Of a stretch of DNA of 64,000 nt, positions 21,800 through 37,298 are shown piece by piece (the stretch's first letter is position 1; every line of letters begins with the position of its first letter). Both the position numbers and the translations under genes were made by a program. The notes beneath the pieces are model-generated. The model worked only from the letters and a program-made list of their open reading frames with translations, was not told where the DNA came from and did no database searches. The DNA comes from Rutidosis leptorrhynchoides (Eukaryota > Streptophyta > Magnoliopsida > Asterales > Asteraceae): positions 111,037,001 through 111,101,000 of the forward strand of contig NC_092334.1 in assembly GCF_046630445.1 (NCBI RefSeq), in the 5' to 3' direction.

Positions 21800-24541
21800 A
21801 TGGCGAATATGTAATCTCTAATGTTTTAGAGATTATATATTCTAGTTCTAACGAAAAATCAAATGAGGTCAATATCCTATTGACTCATTAAATCCATGAT
21901 TACATCTGAATAAAATATATATATGTATATATATACATATGTATACATATATATATACATATACATATGTATATATATGTATATATATTTTCATAAGGAT
22001 TGTAATTAAAAGTTCTTTTGTACAAACTATTAATTATGAGAATATTTTAACGGGTAGGTAATACCCTAGAAATATTTAGATCTCACATTAACATGTTACA
22101 CTGTACACTCTTCAATTCCGATTCAACAATCATTAACTATTCTATTTGCATCCGCAAATATATGTATCCGTTCACCGAAGAACAACTATTTCCATTCAAA
22201 TTTCATATTCGGATTTTGACCGATCAGAATCCAAGTCAAGATTTGACAAGTGGCATAATGAAGAAAATAATGGACAAAAATAAAATTGATTAGTAACCAA
22301 TTAATTAACTACGTAAACATTATAAATCTATACTACCCAAATCCTAGCTAACTGTTCCTAACTAACTGTTCCTAGCTAACTGTTCCTATAACCGTTATGA
22401 CTATTTCCTTATTACATTTTGTTTATTGTCATTTTAATTATCGCAATTTATTTATCACAATTTTAATTATCTCAATTTATTTATCGAAATTTTAATACTC
22501 GCAATTTTATTTATCGTCATTTAAATACTGTTATTTATTTTACGCACTTTATTTATCGTCATTTAATTACTGTTATTTATTTTACGCACTTTAAATATCG
22601 TCGGATAAATCGGGACACGTATACAATGTTTTGACATATCATATTGACATCATCTATATATATTATTTTGAATAACCCATAAGACATTATATGCGGTAAT
22701 GCTCGAGTTAGCATATAATGGGTCGAGGTTAATTCTAAAATAATATATATACCATGGGTTGTGATCGAGTCTGAGACATGTATACAATGGGTCACGATAC
22801 GTCTTGATTAATTAAATTATATATATTGAACTATTGGACTACTAACATTGGACTACTAACCTTAGACGATTAAAAAGTATTAAAAGAGTAGGAAATATTA
22901 ATTATAACATTTTGATTTAAAATATCATTAATAAGTTACATCTACTACAGTTAAATAATTCCTCAAGTTTGCCACTTGATTTCATCTTAAACAATCTTTT
23001 GTATCTTGACGATTACAATCTGCATTCAAATCCTTCGAAATTCTTGAAACACCTCGGATTGATAACCAATGATTCAGTTATGATGACTTTAAATGCTGAT
23101 AAAGCAGCAAAACTGTAGATGTTCTTAATGGTCAAAAGTTTGATGATAAAGAATAGAGTGTTGGAAACACTCAATAGAAAATTGATACTGGAAAGCGGAT
23201 TATGCAAAACTATGAAGGAGACTGTGGATAAATCACCAGGATTAAACCTGTACTTAATGAATCCAGATGATTCAGTACCTGACGAAATCTCTAGTGAATA
23301 TCTTGCTCCTTAATAATTCTAAATCCTTGCGGAAGAATTTTCTTCAGTAACCTTCGATCTTAGAAATTCCAAAATATCATCATAAATATCTTCGATATTT
23401 CTGAGGATATTTTCATAAGTATTCTTTTCCAAAATTATTTATCTCTTTGTGCTATCTATATTACATCATAAAAGAAACTGTTTTAGTTTCTAAATTCTAT
23501 AACCTTCTAGTTTAAATTATGAATCATTTCTGGAGAAGTGTTGGGGATTGAAGCATGAGTTAATATAATATAATGACGCCCGGCCAACGTGATTATATTA
23601 AAGTAAGTCATGCTGAATTTCTAATGGAATGTGATGATTCACATACTATACCGTCATCATATGCCATGTTACATAACTCTTTCATTCTACTTAACCTCTA
23701 AACATAGCAAGAAAATATTTTCTTGATATTTCTATCTTTTCTGTAACTTCTGGTAATTTAACAAATCAAATCGTGCCATTACCTTTCTTTTCTGCTTATA
23801 ATCTTAGTTATGTTCTTTCGAACTTCATACCTACAAACCAAGACGTCTTGATCGCTTAACTTAAGGTCGGGAAGAGAAAACAGAAGCATGGAGCTTCAAA
23901 ATATAAATAGGAGTATAAATCACAGCAAATAGAAGAGATCGTTAACCGTGGATGTCAATAATTATAGAAAGACAGATACAAGGAAGAATTATGAAAACCA
24001 TCAACCCAAGAGCGTTGTAGAAGTAAAAATATTCTTCTGGTGGAAGATAGAAAAGAAGAATGACAATAAATATTGTTAATATAATAGCAAGGATCAATAC
24101 AGGATTGACCATATTAACGGATCTTTTAGAAATAAGAATTGAGGAAGAAAGTATTAGAGTAGTGAAAATAATTGGAACGAAAAAGGTTAATTTATAGTGT
24201 AAATACCCGACAGAACAGTCGAGGCAGATTACTGCATTTAATTAAAGAGAATCATAATTTCCCTATTTCCGAAGAATCAAATCTTATTTAGATTTTGAAG
24301 ATTTTCTTTAAATTCCTTGAATTTCGGAAGGCAACCGCGATTATGTCAAAAGTTAAGATGAAACTTTATTTTCATATTTCACTCTTTTGTGATAGCTTCA
24401 CTCATACGCTTCGAGTAATCGAATTGTTTCATCCATATTACTCAATAATGATAAAACTCTATTTATCAACTCATATTCGTCATGAAAACATTTTTATTGT
24501 TAGCCATGACGACCTCGATCAAATTTTGGGACGAAATTTCT
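21800..24541 (+). other. Element C internal domain, non-coding
   Basis: About 2.7 kb without a recognisable ORF. It holds an alternating TA/ATG-CAT tract (about 21917-21990), an internal copy of the terminal tract motif TTAACGGGTAGGTA (22047-22060), three tandem copies of a CTAACTGTTCCTAG-like unit (about 22345-22390), two TTTATCGTCATTTAA-type repeats (22440-22600), a block similar to the D LTR (about 22612-22900), and a broken frame at about 22985-23313 of unknown origin. Confidence 0.7.
22047..22060 (+). promoter_or_regulatory. Internal copy of the terminal tract motif in element C
   Basis: TTAACGGGTAGGTA here is identical to the motif abutting the 3' LTR at 24542-24555. Element D has the same internal and terminal pair (37487-37500 and 41639-41652). 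A second plus-strand priming site is one possible role. An old recombination scar is another. Confidence 0.4.
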
Positions 24542-24556
24542 TTAACGGGTAGGTAC
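24542..24556 (+). other. Polypurine-tract region of element C
   Basis: TTAACGGGTAGGTAC directly precedes the 3' LTR. Upstream is GGGACGAAATTT, identical to the sequence before the D 3' LTR. It is not a pure purine run but occupies the priming position in both elements. Confidence 0.65.
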
Positions 24557-28574
<4,018 letters not shown>

Positions 28575-28579
28575 TGTGC

Positions 28580-29069
28580 GAGGTTGATTATGGTGTTGAG
28601 ATTGCTGAACCATTTTAATGAGATTATTTTTTTTAACTGCTAATTAATTGAAGCAATAATAGATTGAAAAGAAATAAGAGTAACAATAATAGATGACGTT
28701 GAATACTCCGTAAATAAGAGTAACAATAATAGATTGAAAAGAAAGTGCTAGTAGGTTGGCACTATAATTAAATGTGAGCAAATTCCTTGTATTGGAAATC
28801 AAAATAAAAGGAGTAAACGTAAGGACACGTACAGAATTTGACTACCTCAAAACAATTGAGTAATCGGCAACGATAGTAAACGACAAAGTTACGGATTATA
28901 TGATAGAGGAAAGAAAAAAAAATGGTTGAATATAAAATTGAGAAAGCTTTATAATAATTCAGTGTTTACCGATAACCGTATATGATGCGTTCAATACTGC
29001 GATTGCTGAAAAATTGGCGACCGTGGTTTTGGTTTTTTTTTTTTTTTTTTTTTTTTAGATTGTGGATTT
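28580..29069 (-). other. copia gag start and leader
   Basis: On the minus strand this is the sequence between the primer site and the first gag codons, with a candidate gag ATG at 28613. It holds a direct duplication (AATAAGAGTAACAATAATAG at 28673 and 28713, 40 bp apart) and a T run near 29035-29056. No other coding is seen. Confidence 0.5.
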
Positions 29070-29081
29070 GGCTTGATACCA
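29070..29081 (-). other. copia primer binding site, initiator-Met type, one deletion
   Basis: The minus strand reads TGGTATCAAGCC directly next to the LTR edge. The expected form is TGGTATCAGAGCC, so one base has been lost. Confidence 0.7.
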
Positions 29082-29827
29082 TGTTGAATGTCGTGTTTTG
29101 TTATCCTAAATGCTCAAATCATAGTGCAGTGTACATAATAAATAGCCTAGCAAGGCATAAATCTAATGGCCTAAATAGACAGATGGACCCTTATAGAATA
29201 CGGACCAATAATATAAATACAGGCTAATATACTAGTCTAACATTTGAATGACAAATATATTAAACCTTTCAACATTTTGTAGGATATAGGATATAGGGAA
29301 TGTCCGGATAAACCTTTGAATCGTGTAAACACTTTTCTAATAAAGTATTTCGACCCTATACAAATATATTGCATTAGGGTTACACAAAATCTTTATTGAG
29401 ATAAGACAAATGCACAACTCCAATAAAAGCAATTAAAATTTAGAGTCAAGAATATAGATAATTTGTATATTGTGAGTGTTCAAGGTTTCATGATTTCATC
29501 ATTTTTAATTTGAGACAAGTACTCTCTATTTATAGAGATTGAAAGGATGTTCATGAATCGTCATAACTTTTGATGAAAAGGTAACACACCATTTCATTAA
29601 AAGTTACACCATTTCATTAATAATGACATATTTATAAAGTGTTGTGTCTTTTGACAAAAAGACACTAACTAACATTCATAACCTTTCATTTGGATTCATC
29701 AAGTTTACTTACACAAGTGTGTACTCCGCACTCTCCTAACTTGAAATTAAGCTTCACTCGAAACCCCTTTGTCTCAAGTAAATCACTCTATCACACAAAA
29801 TGACTGATGATACTAAAATCACCAACA
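29082..29827 (-). repeat. copia LTR (746 bp) with TATA box
   Basis: The ends are TGTTG and CAACA, an inverted repeat in the TG-CA form. The minus strand carries TATAAATA at 29527-29534 inside CTCTATAAATAGAG, a strong TATA box. A primer site abuts its left side. Its right side abuts AAAATGGGGGGGAAT (minus strand), which looks like a polypurine tract. It may therefore be the shared LTR of two copia copies in tandem. Confidence 0.75.
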
Positions 29828-30953
29828 ATTCCCCCCCATTTTAGTGTAATCCTTTGATTTACTTCAAACTTGAACAAACACACAAACTTATGCGTAAATA
29901 TTCGAGAATCAGGGTGCTCTAATGTTTGAACTCTTCAACCCATTTGAAAACTATAAAATAATATACACATTAGTTTCTTACATTTCTCTAATGTTCAAAC
30001 TTGACGCTTTACAAGTTATGCGTCCATATCCATTCACGAGTATATAGGAAGCCAAGTACAAGCTTCTTTGAAGCGGTAAAACTTCATACTCACATAGCCC
30101 TTTTAGTCTTGCACCCGCATATGCAATTTTTCAAAAGAGCTATTAAAAATTTTAACTTCAACCTACTCCACTTACGGGTCTAAACACATACTTTCAGATC
30201 AGAATATTTATGTGTTTCAATCTTCATAAAGTAAGCTTTCCTCATTGAATTCAGCTCCCAGCGTTGTACTAGAAGGAAATTGGGTGTCTCACTTTGGAAG
30301 ATTTAATGAACTTCAATCCCACATCATTAACCAACTTTTCCGCCCTTCTGGCTAATGCTTTTGTCAAGTGATTTAGTCAAACTTTGTTGTGACCCAACGA
30401 AATTCACATATATCACTGTATTCGTGATCAACCCACGAAACACTATATGTCTAAGGCATAAGCGTCTAGACTTTCACTTGTTTCAATTACATGCCTTAGT
30501 CAAAGGACATCCCATAACTAGGGATCACTATGAACTTTAATCTTATTCATTATGAATTCAATCAACTTCCTTTCTTTTGCAATCCTTTAAACCAAGGATT
30601 TACCAAGTTCTTATTATACCTCAAGAAATTTGTGAGTACTCAAATCAATTGATTGATTAGTCTTTCCATATTTCCACTTTTCACAACTCACTAATGTAAA
30701 CTAATGATTGGTACACTCTTGATAATGTATCCCCTCTATCTTTATGCACACAATTATTATCATTACATTGGATGGTGAGGTTATTATTATTATTATAAAC
30801 ATACCTTAGTCAATCCACTTCTAGAACCAAGAAGTAATGACAACATGTTTATAATATTAATAATTTCAACATTAACCTTTTGATCTAAGATACCTCACCT
30901 ACACCAAGTATAAAATCTAACAACTTGTAAATGTATCATTTTCTTGATCAAAT
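29828..30953 (-). other. Probable 3' non-coding end of a second copia copy
   Basis: It begins with a polypurine-tract-like sequence (minus strand, 29828-29841). After this comes about 1.1 kb without an open frame of note. Short minus-strand stretches near 30350 read like the end of a copia pol (an HLTKALARRAE-like phrase), followed by stops. The region ends where the CACTA terminal repeat begins. Confidence 0.45.
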
Positions 30954-30987
30954 CACTACTACAAATCGGCTCATTTAGTGCCCCTCA

Positions 30988-31347
30988 TATAGACGTGTTC
31001 CTCAATCCACACGTCTAATTAAGAAACATGAACACGTCTAAATGGTTAATTTTTGTTAAAAAACGAACACCACTAAATGTAAGTCAGAACACGTCTAATT
31101 AGAATCCTACAACATGTCTAACTAAGGGTAACACCTCTTGTTGGTAACCACGTCTTATAAGTTTTACCGGGAACACGTCAATTTGACAACACGTCTAATA
31201 AGTTGTACCAGGCACACGTCTAATTGACAACACGTTTAATTAACTTACCCCAGACACGTCTAATTTAGTTTGATCAACACGTCTAATTGTAACACGTCTA
31301 AAGTACTTAGAAGGCACACGTCTAATTAGTTTAACACGTCTAATATG
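30988..31347. repeat. CACTA subterminal repeat array, core ACACGTCTAA
   Basis: About 14 direct copies of ACACGTCTAATT-like 10-12-mers lie at irregular spacing of 12-45 bp, plus one inverted copy near 30990. Some are diverged (ACATGTCTAA, CACGTCTTAT, ACGTCAATTT). In En/Spm-type elements such arrays are bound by the TNPA-type protein. Confidence 0.85.
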
Positions 31348-31389
31348 TTGATAACACTAACACCGTAAACAAATTAACAGGTTATGTCG

Positions 31390-32220
31390 GTTAACATTAA
31401 CGTGGGTAGAAGAGATCAATTAGGAGCTAGTTTAAATTTGGAATGAATTTGATTTAAGGAATGAGTATTTTTCTCAAGAGATAAGTATGAATATATATTA
31501 TAATACAAAAATAACTATAATATATATTTATATCTATCTATTAACTTATATAAATTACAAATAATCTTTAAAAAATAGTTTTTTATATCGATCAACATAT
31601 AAATTAACAATATAAATTACAATATAAATTGACAATATGATCGATTGTTAATTTTCTATACTTATCTTCCATATTATTCATTAACAATATCGATCATCAT
31701 ATCAACGTACATAAGTCTTCATTATCCATCAAGTTTAATTCACGTGGAGTACATTTAACAATCAACATACCAAAATCGATCAAAGGTATGTTTTTTCTTT
31801 CTTGTTTATGCATGATACAGTAAGTTTTGTTTTCTTGTTGTTTGATATAGAAAACAATCAAAAAAACATGTAATAGTATATATAATAATTGGGTCGTTGT
31901 CTTATTGGATGTCGGATAGCGACCAATGTATCTTCGTCTCAATTGTTATTTTTTATGAAAAGCAATTTGATAAATTAACTTGAAACAAAGATACAGAGCA
32001 TGAACTAGCCACAATACAATCAATATGTGAGCTAGTAGATCAACACAGACCTAAACTAGTACAATTCATACTACGAGTAAAACATAAAAAAAAAACAATA
32101 CATGAGCCAAAATAGCCCAGCAACATCCCAAAAACAACCTGCAAGTTGCTGAGATTGCAACTAAGATATACAGCCCAGTTAGTTTGTTATGAGATATGCC
32201 ACTTGAACCAATCTAAGATT
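31390..32220. other. CACTA left non-coding region
   Basis: A/T-rich sequence between the subterminal array and the element D insertion. No gene is recognised. The phrase TACAGCCCAGTTAG occurs near 32170 and again right of element D at 45084 and 45133, as local repeats in the CACTA sequence. Confidence 0.5.
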
Positions 32221-32225
32221 ACAGC

Positions 32226-35200
32226 TGTAGTGACCCGAACTTTTCCATGTTTATATAAGTTAATTAAGATTGATATTTACATGATTAAATGTTTCCAACA
32301 TGTTAAGCAATCAAACTTGTTAAGACTTGATTAATTGAAATATGTTTCATATAGACAATTGACCACCCAAGTTGACCGGTGATTCACGAACGTTAAAACT
32401 TGTAAAAACTATACGATGACATATATATGGTTATATATATAGTTAACATGTTTTTATTATAAGTATGTATCTCATTAGGTATTTTAACAATGAGTTATAT
32501 ACATAAAAATGAGACTATTAATTTAAGAAACTCGAAAACGACATATATAACGATTATCGTTATAACAACGTCTTACTAGGTACATATGAATCATATTAAG
32601 ATATTGATACACCTGGTTAATTATGTTAAATGATAAGTAAATATATTATTAAGTGTATTAACAATGAAATACATATGTAAAAATAAGGCTACTAACTTAA
32701 TGATTTCGAAACGAGACATATATGTAACGATTATCGTTGTAACGACATTTAACTGTATATACATCATACTAAGATATATTATATATCATAATATCATGAT
32801 AATATAATAATTTAACATCTCATTTGTTATAATAAATAATGGGTTAAAAACATTCAACAAGATCGTTAACCTAAAGGTTTCAAAACAACATTTACATGTA
32901 ACGACTAACGATGACTTAACGACTCAGTTAAAATGTATATACATGTAGTATTTTAATATGTATTCATACACTTTTGAAAGACTTCAAGACACTTATCAAA
33001 ATACTTCTACTTAACAAAAATGCTTACAATTACATCCTCGTTCAGTTTCATCAACAATTCTACTCGTATGCACCCGTATTCGTACTCGTACAATACACAG
33101 CTTTTAGATGTATGTACTATTGGTATATACACTCCAATGATCAGCTCTTAGCATCCCATGTGAGTCACCTAACACATGTGGGAACCATCATTTGGCAACT
33201 AGCATGAAATATCTCATAAAATTACAAAAATATGAGTAATCATTCATGACTTATTTACATGAAAACAAAATTACATATCCTTTATATCTAATCCATACAC
33301 CAACGACCAAAAACACCTACAAACACTTTCATTCTTCAATTTTCTTCATCTAATTGATCTCTCTCAAGTTCTATCTTCAAGTTCTAAGTGTTCTTCATAA
33401 ATTCCAAAAGTTCTAGTTTCATAAAATCAAGAATACTTTCAAGTTTGCTAGCTCACTTCCAATCTTGTAAGGTGATCATCCAACTTCAAGAAATCTTTGT
33501 TTCTTACAGTAGGTTATCATTCTAATACAAGGTAATAATCATATTCAAACTTTGGTTCAATTTCTATAACTATAACAATCTTATTTCAAGTGATGATCTT
33601 ACTTGAACTTGTTTTCGTGTCATGATTCTGCTTCAAGAACTTCGAGCCATCCAAGGATCCATTGAAGCTAGATCCATTTTTCTCTTTTCCAGTAGGTTTA
33701 TCCAAGGAACTTAAGGTAGTAATGATGTTCATAACATTATTCGATTCATACATATAAAGCTATCTTATTCGAAGGTTTAAACTTGTAATCACTAGAACAT
33801 AGTTTAGTTAATTCTAAACTTGTTCGCAAACAAAAGTTAATCCTTCTAACTTGACTTTTAAAATCAACTAAACACATGTTCTATATCTATATGATATGCT
33901 AACTTAATGATTTAAAACCTGGAAACACGAAAAACACTGTAAAACCGGATTTACGCCGTCGTAGTAACACCGCGGGCTGTTTTGGGTTAGTTAATTAAAA
34001 ACTATGATAAAATTTGATTTAAAAGTTGTTATTCTGAGAAAATGATTTTTATTATGAACATGAAACTATATCCAAAAATTATGGTTAAACTCAAAGTGGA
34101 AGTATGTTTTCTAAAATGGTCATCTAGACGTCGTTCTTTCGACTGAAATGACTACCTTTACAAAAACGACTTGTAACTTACTTTTTCGACTATAAACCTA
34201 TACTTTTTCTGTTTAGATTCATAAAATAGAGTTCAATATGAAACCATAGCAATTTGATTCACTCAAAACGGATTTAAAATGAAGAAGTTATGGGTAAAAC
34301 AAGATTGGATAATTTTTCTCATTTTAGCTACGTGAAAATTGGTAACAAATCTATTCCAACCATAACTTAATCAACTTGTATTGTATATTATGTAATCTTG
34401 AGATACCATAGACACGTATACAATGTTTCGACCTATCATGTCGACACATCTATATATATTTCGGAACAACCATAGACACTCTATATGTGAATGTTGGAGT
34501 TAGCTATACATGGTTGAGGTTGATTCCAAAATATATATAGTTTGAGTTGTGATCAATACGGAGATACGTATACACTGGGTCGTGGATTGATTCAAGATAA
34601 TATTTATTGATTTATTTCCGTACATCTAACTGTGGACAACTAGTTGTAGGTTACTAACGAGGACAGCTGACTTAATAAACTTAAAACATCAAAATATATT
34701 AAAAGTGTTGTAAATATATTTTGAACATACTTTGATATATATGTATATATTGTTATAGGTTCGTGAATCAACCAGTGGCCAAGTCTTACTTCCCGACGAA
34801 GTAAAAATCTGTGAAAGTGAGTTATAGTCCCACTTTTAAAATCTAATATTTTTGGGATGAGAATACATGCAGGATTTATAAATGATTTACAAAATAGACA
34901 CAAGTACGTGAAACTACATTCTATGGTTGAATTATCGAAATCGAATATGCCCCTTTTTATTAAGTCTGGTAATCTAAGAATTAGGGAACAGACACCCTAA
35001 TTGACGCGAATCCTAAAGATAGATCTATTGGGCCTAACAAACCCCATCCAAAGTACCGGATGCTTTAGTACTTCGAAATTTATATCATATCCGAAGGGTG
35101 TCCCGGAATGATGGGGATATTCTTATATATGCATCTTGTTAATGTCGGTTACCAGGTGTTCACCATATGAATGATTTTTATCTCTATGTATGGGATGTGT

Positions 35201-35654
35201 ATTGAAATATGAAATCTTGTGGTCTATTATTATGATTTGATATATATAGGTTAAACCTATAACTCACCAACATTTTTGTTGACGTTTTAAGCATGTTTAT
35301 TCTCAGGTGATTATTAAGAGCTTCCGCTGTCGCATACTTAAATAAGGACGAGATTTGGAATCCATGCTTGTATGATATTGTGTAAAAACTGCATTCAAGA
35401 AACTTATTTTGTTGTAACATATTTGTATTGTAAACCATTATGTAATGGTCGTGTGTAAACAGGATATTTTAGATTATCATTATTTGATAATCTACGTAAA
35501 GTTTTTTTTTAAAACCTTTATCTATGAAATAAAGGTTATGGTTTGTTTTAAAAATGAATGCAGTCTTTGAAAAACGTCTCATATAGAGGTCAAAACCTCG
35601 CAACGAAATCAATTAATATGGAACGTTTTTAATCAATAAGAACGGGACATTTCA
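32226..35654 (+). repeat. Element D 5' LTR (3429 bp)
   Basis: It starts TGTAGTGACCCGAAC and ends GAACGGGACATTTCA. The upstream part has three diverged copies of a roughly 175-bp unit (about 32440-32965). A TATA-like TTTATATCTA (33281-33290) follows, then a pyrimidine-rich leader with several CAG/GTAAT-like and TTTCTTACAG-like splice signals (33300-33720). The conserved 3' module is at about 34890-35654. Confidence 0.95.
33281..33290 (+). promoter_or_regulatory. Candidate TATA box of the element D LTR
   Basis: TTTATATCTA lies about 30 bp before a CAACGACC/CACC-rich stretch that resembles a plant 5' leader. The 3' LTR has the same sequence near 42710-42719. The position after the triplicated upstream region fits a promoter. 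Confidence 0.4.
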
Positions 35655-35655
35655 G

Positions 35656-35668
35656 TTGGTATCCGAGC
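35656..35668 (+). other. Primer binding site of element D, initiator-Met type
   Basis: TTGGTATCCGAGC follows the LTR end directly. It differs from the usual TGGTATCAGAGC by a single base. Confidence 0.85.
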
Positions 35669-35863
35669 GTTGGTCTTAGAGAACCAGAATTTTGTATTAG
35701 TGTGTCTTATCGAGTTTGTTAGGATGCATTAGTAAGTCTGGACTTCGACCGTGTTTACTTGAAAAATGATTGCTTAACAAATTTTGTTGGAAACTATATA
35801 TTTTTAACATGTGAATATTATGTGATATATTAATCTCTTAACGCGTTTGATATTATGTGATAG

Positions 35864-36439
35864 ATGTCTACCTCTAGAACAAGTCCCATTGACTCACCTA
35901 ATAATAATGAAGAGTCAAATGTAAATTGGAATGATTCGTGGACTGATTCACAAGTTCCCGAAGAGGAACCGGAAGAAGAGTCGGAACCGGAAGAAGAGTC
36001 GGAACCGGAAGAAGAATCGGAACCGGATGAAGAAGTAGAACCGGTGGGGGAAATAATAAAACGGTTAAGTAAAAGAAAATCCTCAACCAACCGACCAAGG
36101 TTAATTATGGTCAATGGTGTTTCCGCCAAGGAAGCAAAATATTGGGAGGATTACCAATTCTCCGATGAATCGGATTCCGACGAGAATTCCGATGATGTTA
36201 TAGAAATAACCCCAACTGAATTTAAAAAGTCAAAAGAAAATAATAAGGGAAAGGGCATAAAAATAGAGAAATCTAATTCCAACCCCGATGAACTTTATAT
36301 GTATCGTCAACCCCCGAAGTCCTTAAGTTGTAACAATGACCCGGGAACCTCTAAACCACCAGGTTTTTCTAAACCGTTGTGGAAAACGACAGTTAGTATT
36401 AGGGGAACATCATATATCCCTAGAAACTTGGAAAAATGA
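35864..36439 (+). CDS. Element D acidic leader ORF, 191 aa
   Basis: Function unknown. Residues about 30-65 consist of tandem acidic units (SEPEEE repeated, from an 18-bp DNA repeat at about 35966-36035). A basic patch (KRLSKRKSS) follows, then a second acidic stretch near residues 100-115 and a Lys-rich segment. No domain is recognised. It is the first ORF after the primer site. Element C has a Ser/Asp-rich remnant in the same place, so this may be a regular leader protein of the lineage. The ATG at 35864 is the first in the frame. It ends 175 bp before the F-box ORF. A possible short intron (about 36498-36600, GTGTAA to TTTTACAG) separates the two ORFs. Confidence 0.6.
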   Translation: MSTSRTSPIDSPNNNEESNVNWNDSWTDSQVPEEEPEEESEPEEESEPEEESEPDEEVEPVGEIIKRLSKRKSSTNRPRLIMVNGVSAKEAKYWEDYQFSDESDSDENSDDVIEITPTEFKKSKENNKGKGIKIEKSNSNPDELYMYRQPPKSLSCNNDPGTSKPPGFSKPLWKTTVSIRGTSYIPRNLEK

Positions 36440-36614
36440 ACCAAAACCGAAGAAGAAGAAATGAGCGAGTCGGAATAAGATAGTTGTATTCGTGTGGTGT
36501 AATATATGTAATATAGTGTGCTTATGCTTTATGATATATGTAAAAATTGCTTGTATTAATAAGTATTTTTTTATGAATCTAACTCTTGTCTATTTTACAG
36601 TTTAAAAACACAAA

Positions 36615-37298
36615 ATGGATAGACAACCCAATATTTTAAGAGACCTACTCGGAGACATGATTGATGAAATCTTGTCTAGAGTCGGTCAGAATTCCTCGGC
36701 ACAACTATTTAAGGCGAGATCAGTTTGTAAGACATTCGAAGAACGTTCCAAGAATGTCTTGGTTTATAAGAGACTTTCGTTTGAAAGATGGGGGATATCA
36801 CATTGGGAAACCCATAAGTTACGATGTGTTTACTTTGACGCATATATTGCGGGGAACCCAAATGCTATTTTACGCAACGGGTTAAGAAATTATTTTGACT
36901 CAATATATCCGAATATTGGACTTCGTGATTTAGAAAAAGCGGCTAACATGCAACATAAAGAAGCATGTTATGCTTACGGATTAGTAATGTTCGCTTCTCA
37001 CCAAAGTGAGAACAAGAACATCGGGCTACAACTATTAAACAAAACGTTTCCACAAGTGACGGAGTCGGTAATTGGGGTAAGAAATGAGGTTTTTAGATTG
37101 TTACGGGACTGTTGGACATTACGTAACCCTCGTCCCTTTGACGACGTTACAACACGCTGTCTTATCAACGGCCATAACTGTTATGTTCCACAAGACCAAG
37201 GATGGGAAGTAGTCCTAGTAAAACCAGAATGCATGACTTGTTTCTGGACGTATGAATTACGTGTCTTTATTGCCTTTGCTGAACGACTTGTGTACTAG
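36615..37298 (+). CDS. F-box/SEL1-like protein ORF carried by element D, 227 aa
   Basis: Residues about 8-52 look like an F-box (LLGDMIDEILSRVG, then FKARSVCKTFEE). Residues about 105-140 resemble a single SEL1/TPR-like helix pair (AANMQHKEACYAYGLVM). This two-part plan and the length recall the Arabidopsis At1g67623/At2g35280 group of F-box proteins. The normal role would be substrate recruitment to an SCF ubiquitin ligase; a role here is inference. The C-terminal part has several Cys residues. The frame is fully open although pol is broken. A splice-acceptor-like TTTTACAG ends 14 bp before the ATG. It lies between primer site and gag, on the same strand, so it is most simply a captured host gene. 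Confidence 0.7.
   Translation: MDRQPNILRDLLGDMIDEILSRVGQNSSAQLFKARSVCKTFEERSKNVLVYKRLSFERWGISHWETHKLRCVYFDAYIAGNPNAILRNGLRNYFDSIYPNIGLRDLEKAANMQHKEACYAYGLVMFASHQSENKNIGLQLLNKTFPQVTESVIGVRNEVFRLLRDCWTLRNPRPFDDVTTRCLINGHNCYVPQDQGWEVVLVKPECMTCFWTYELRVFIAFAERLVY

Noticed and set aside
32974..33207. 77-aa frame in the D 5' LTR, also in the 3' LTR at 42402-42635
   Set aside because: Conserved only because the LTRs are near-identical. It lies upstream of the likely TATA box and has no domain.
34640..35438. Minus-strand frames in the D LTR (34640-34903, 35184-35438 and 3' LTR equivalents)
   Set aside because: Antisense to the conserved LTR 3' module, which differs in C with frame breaks, so no protein is maintained.
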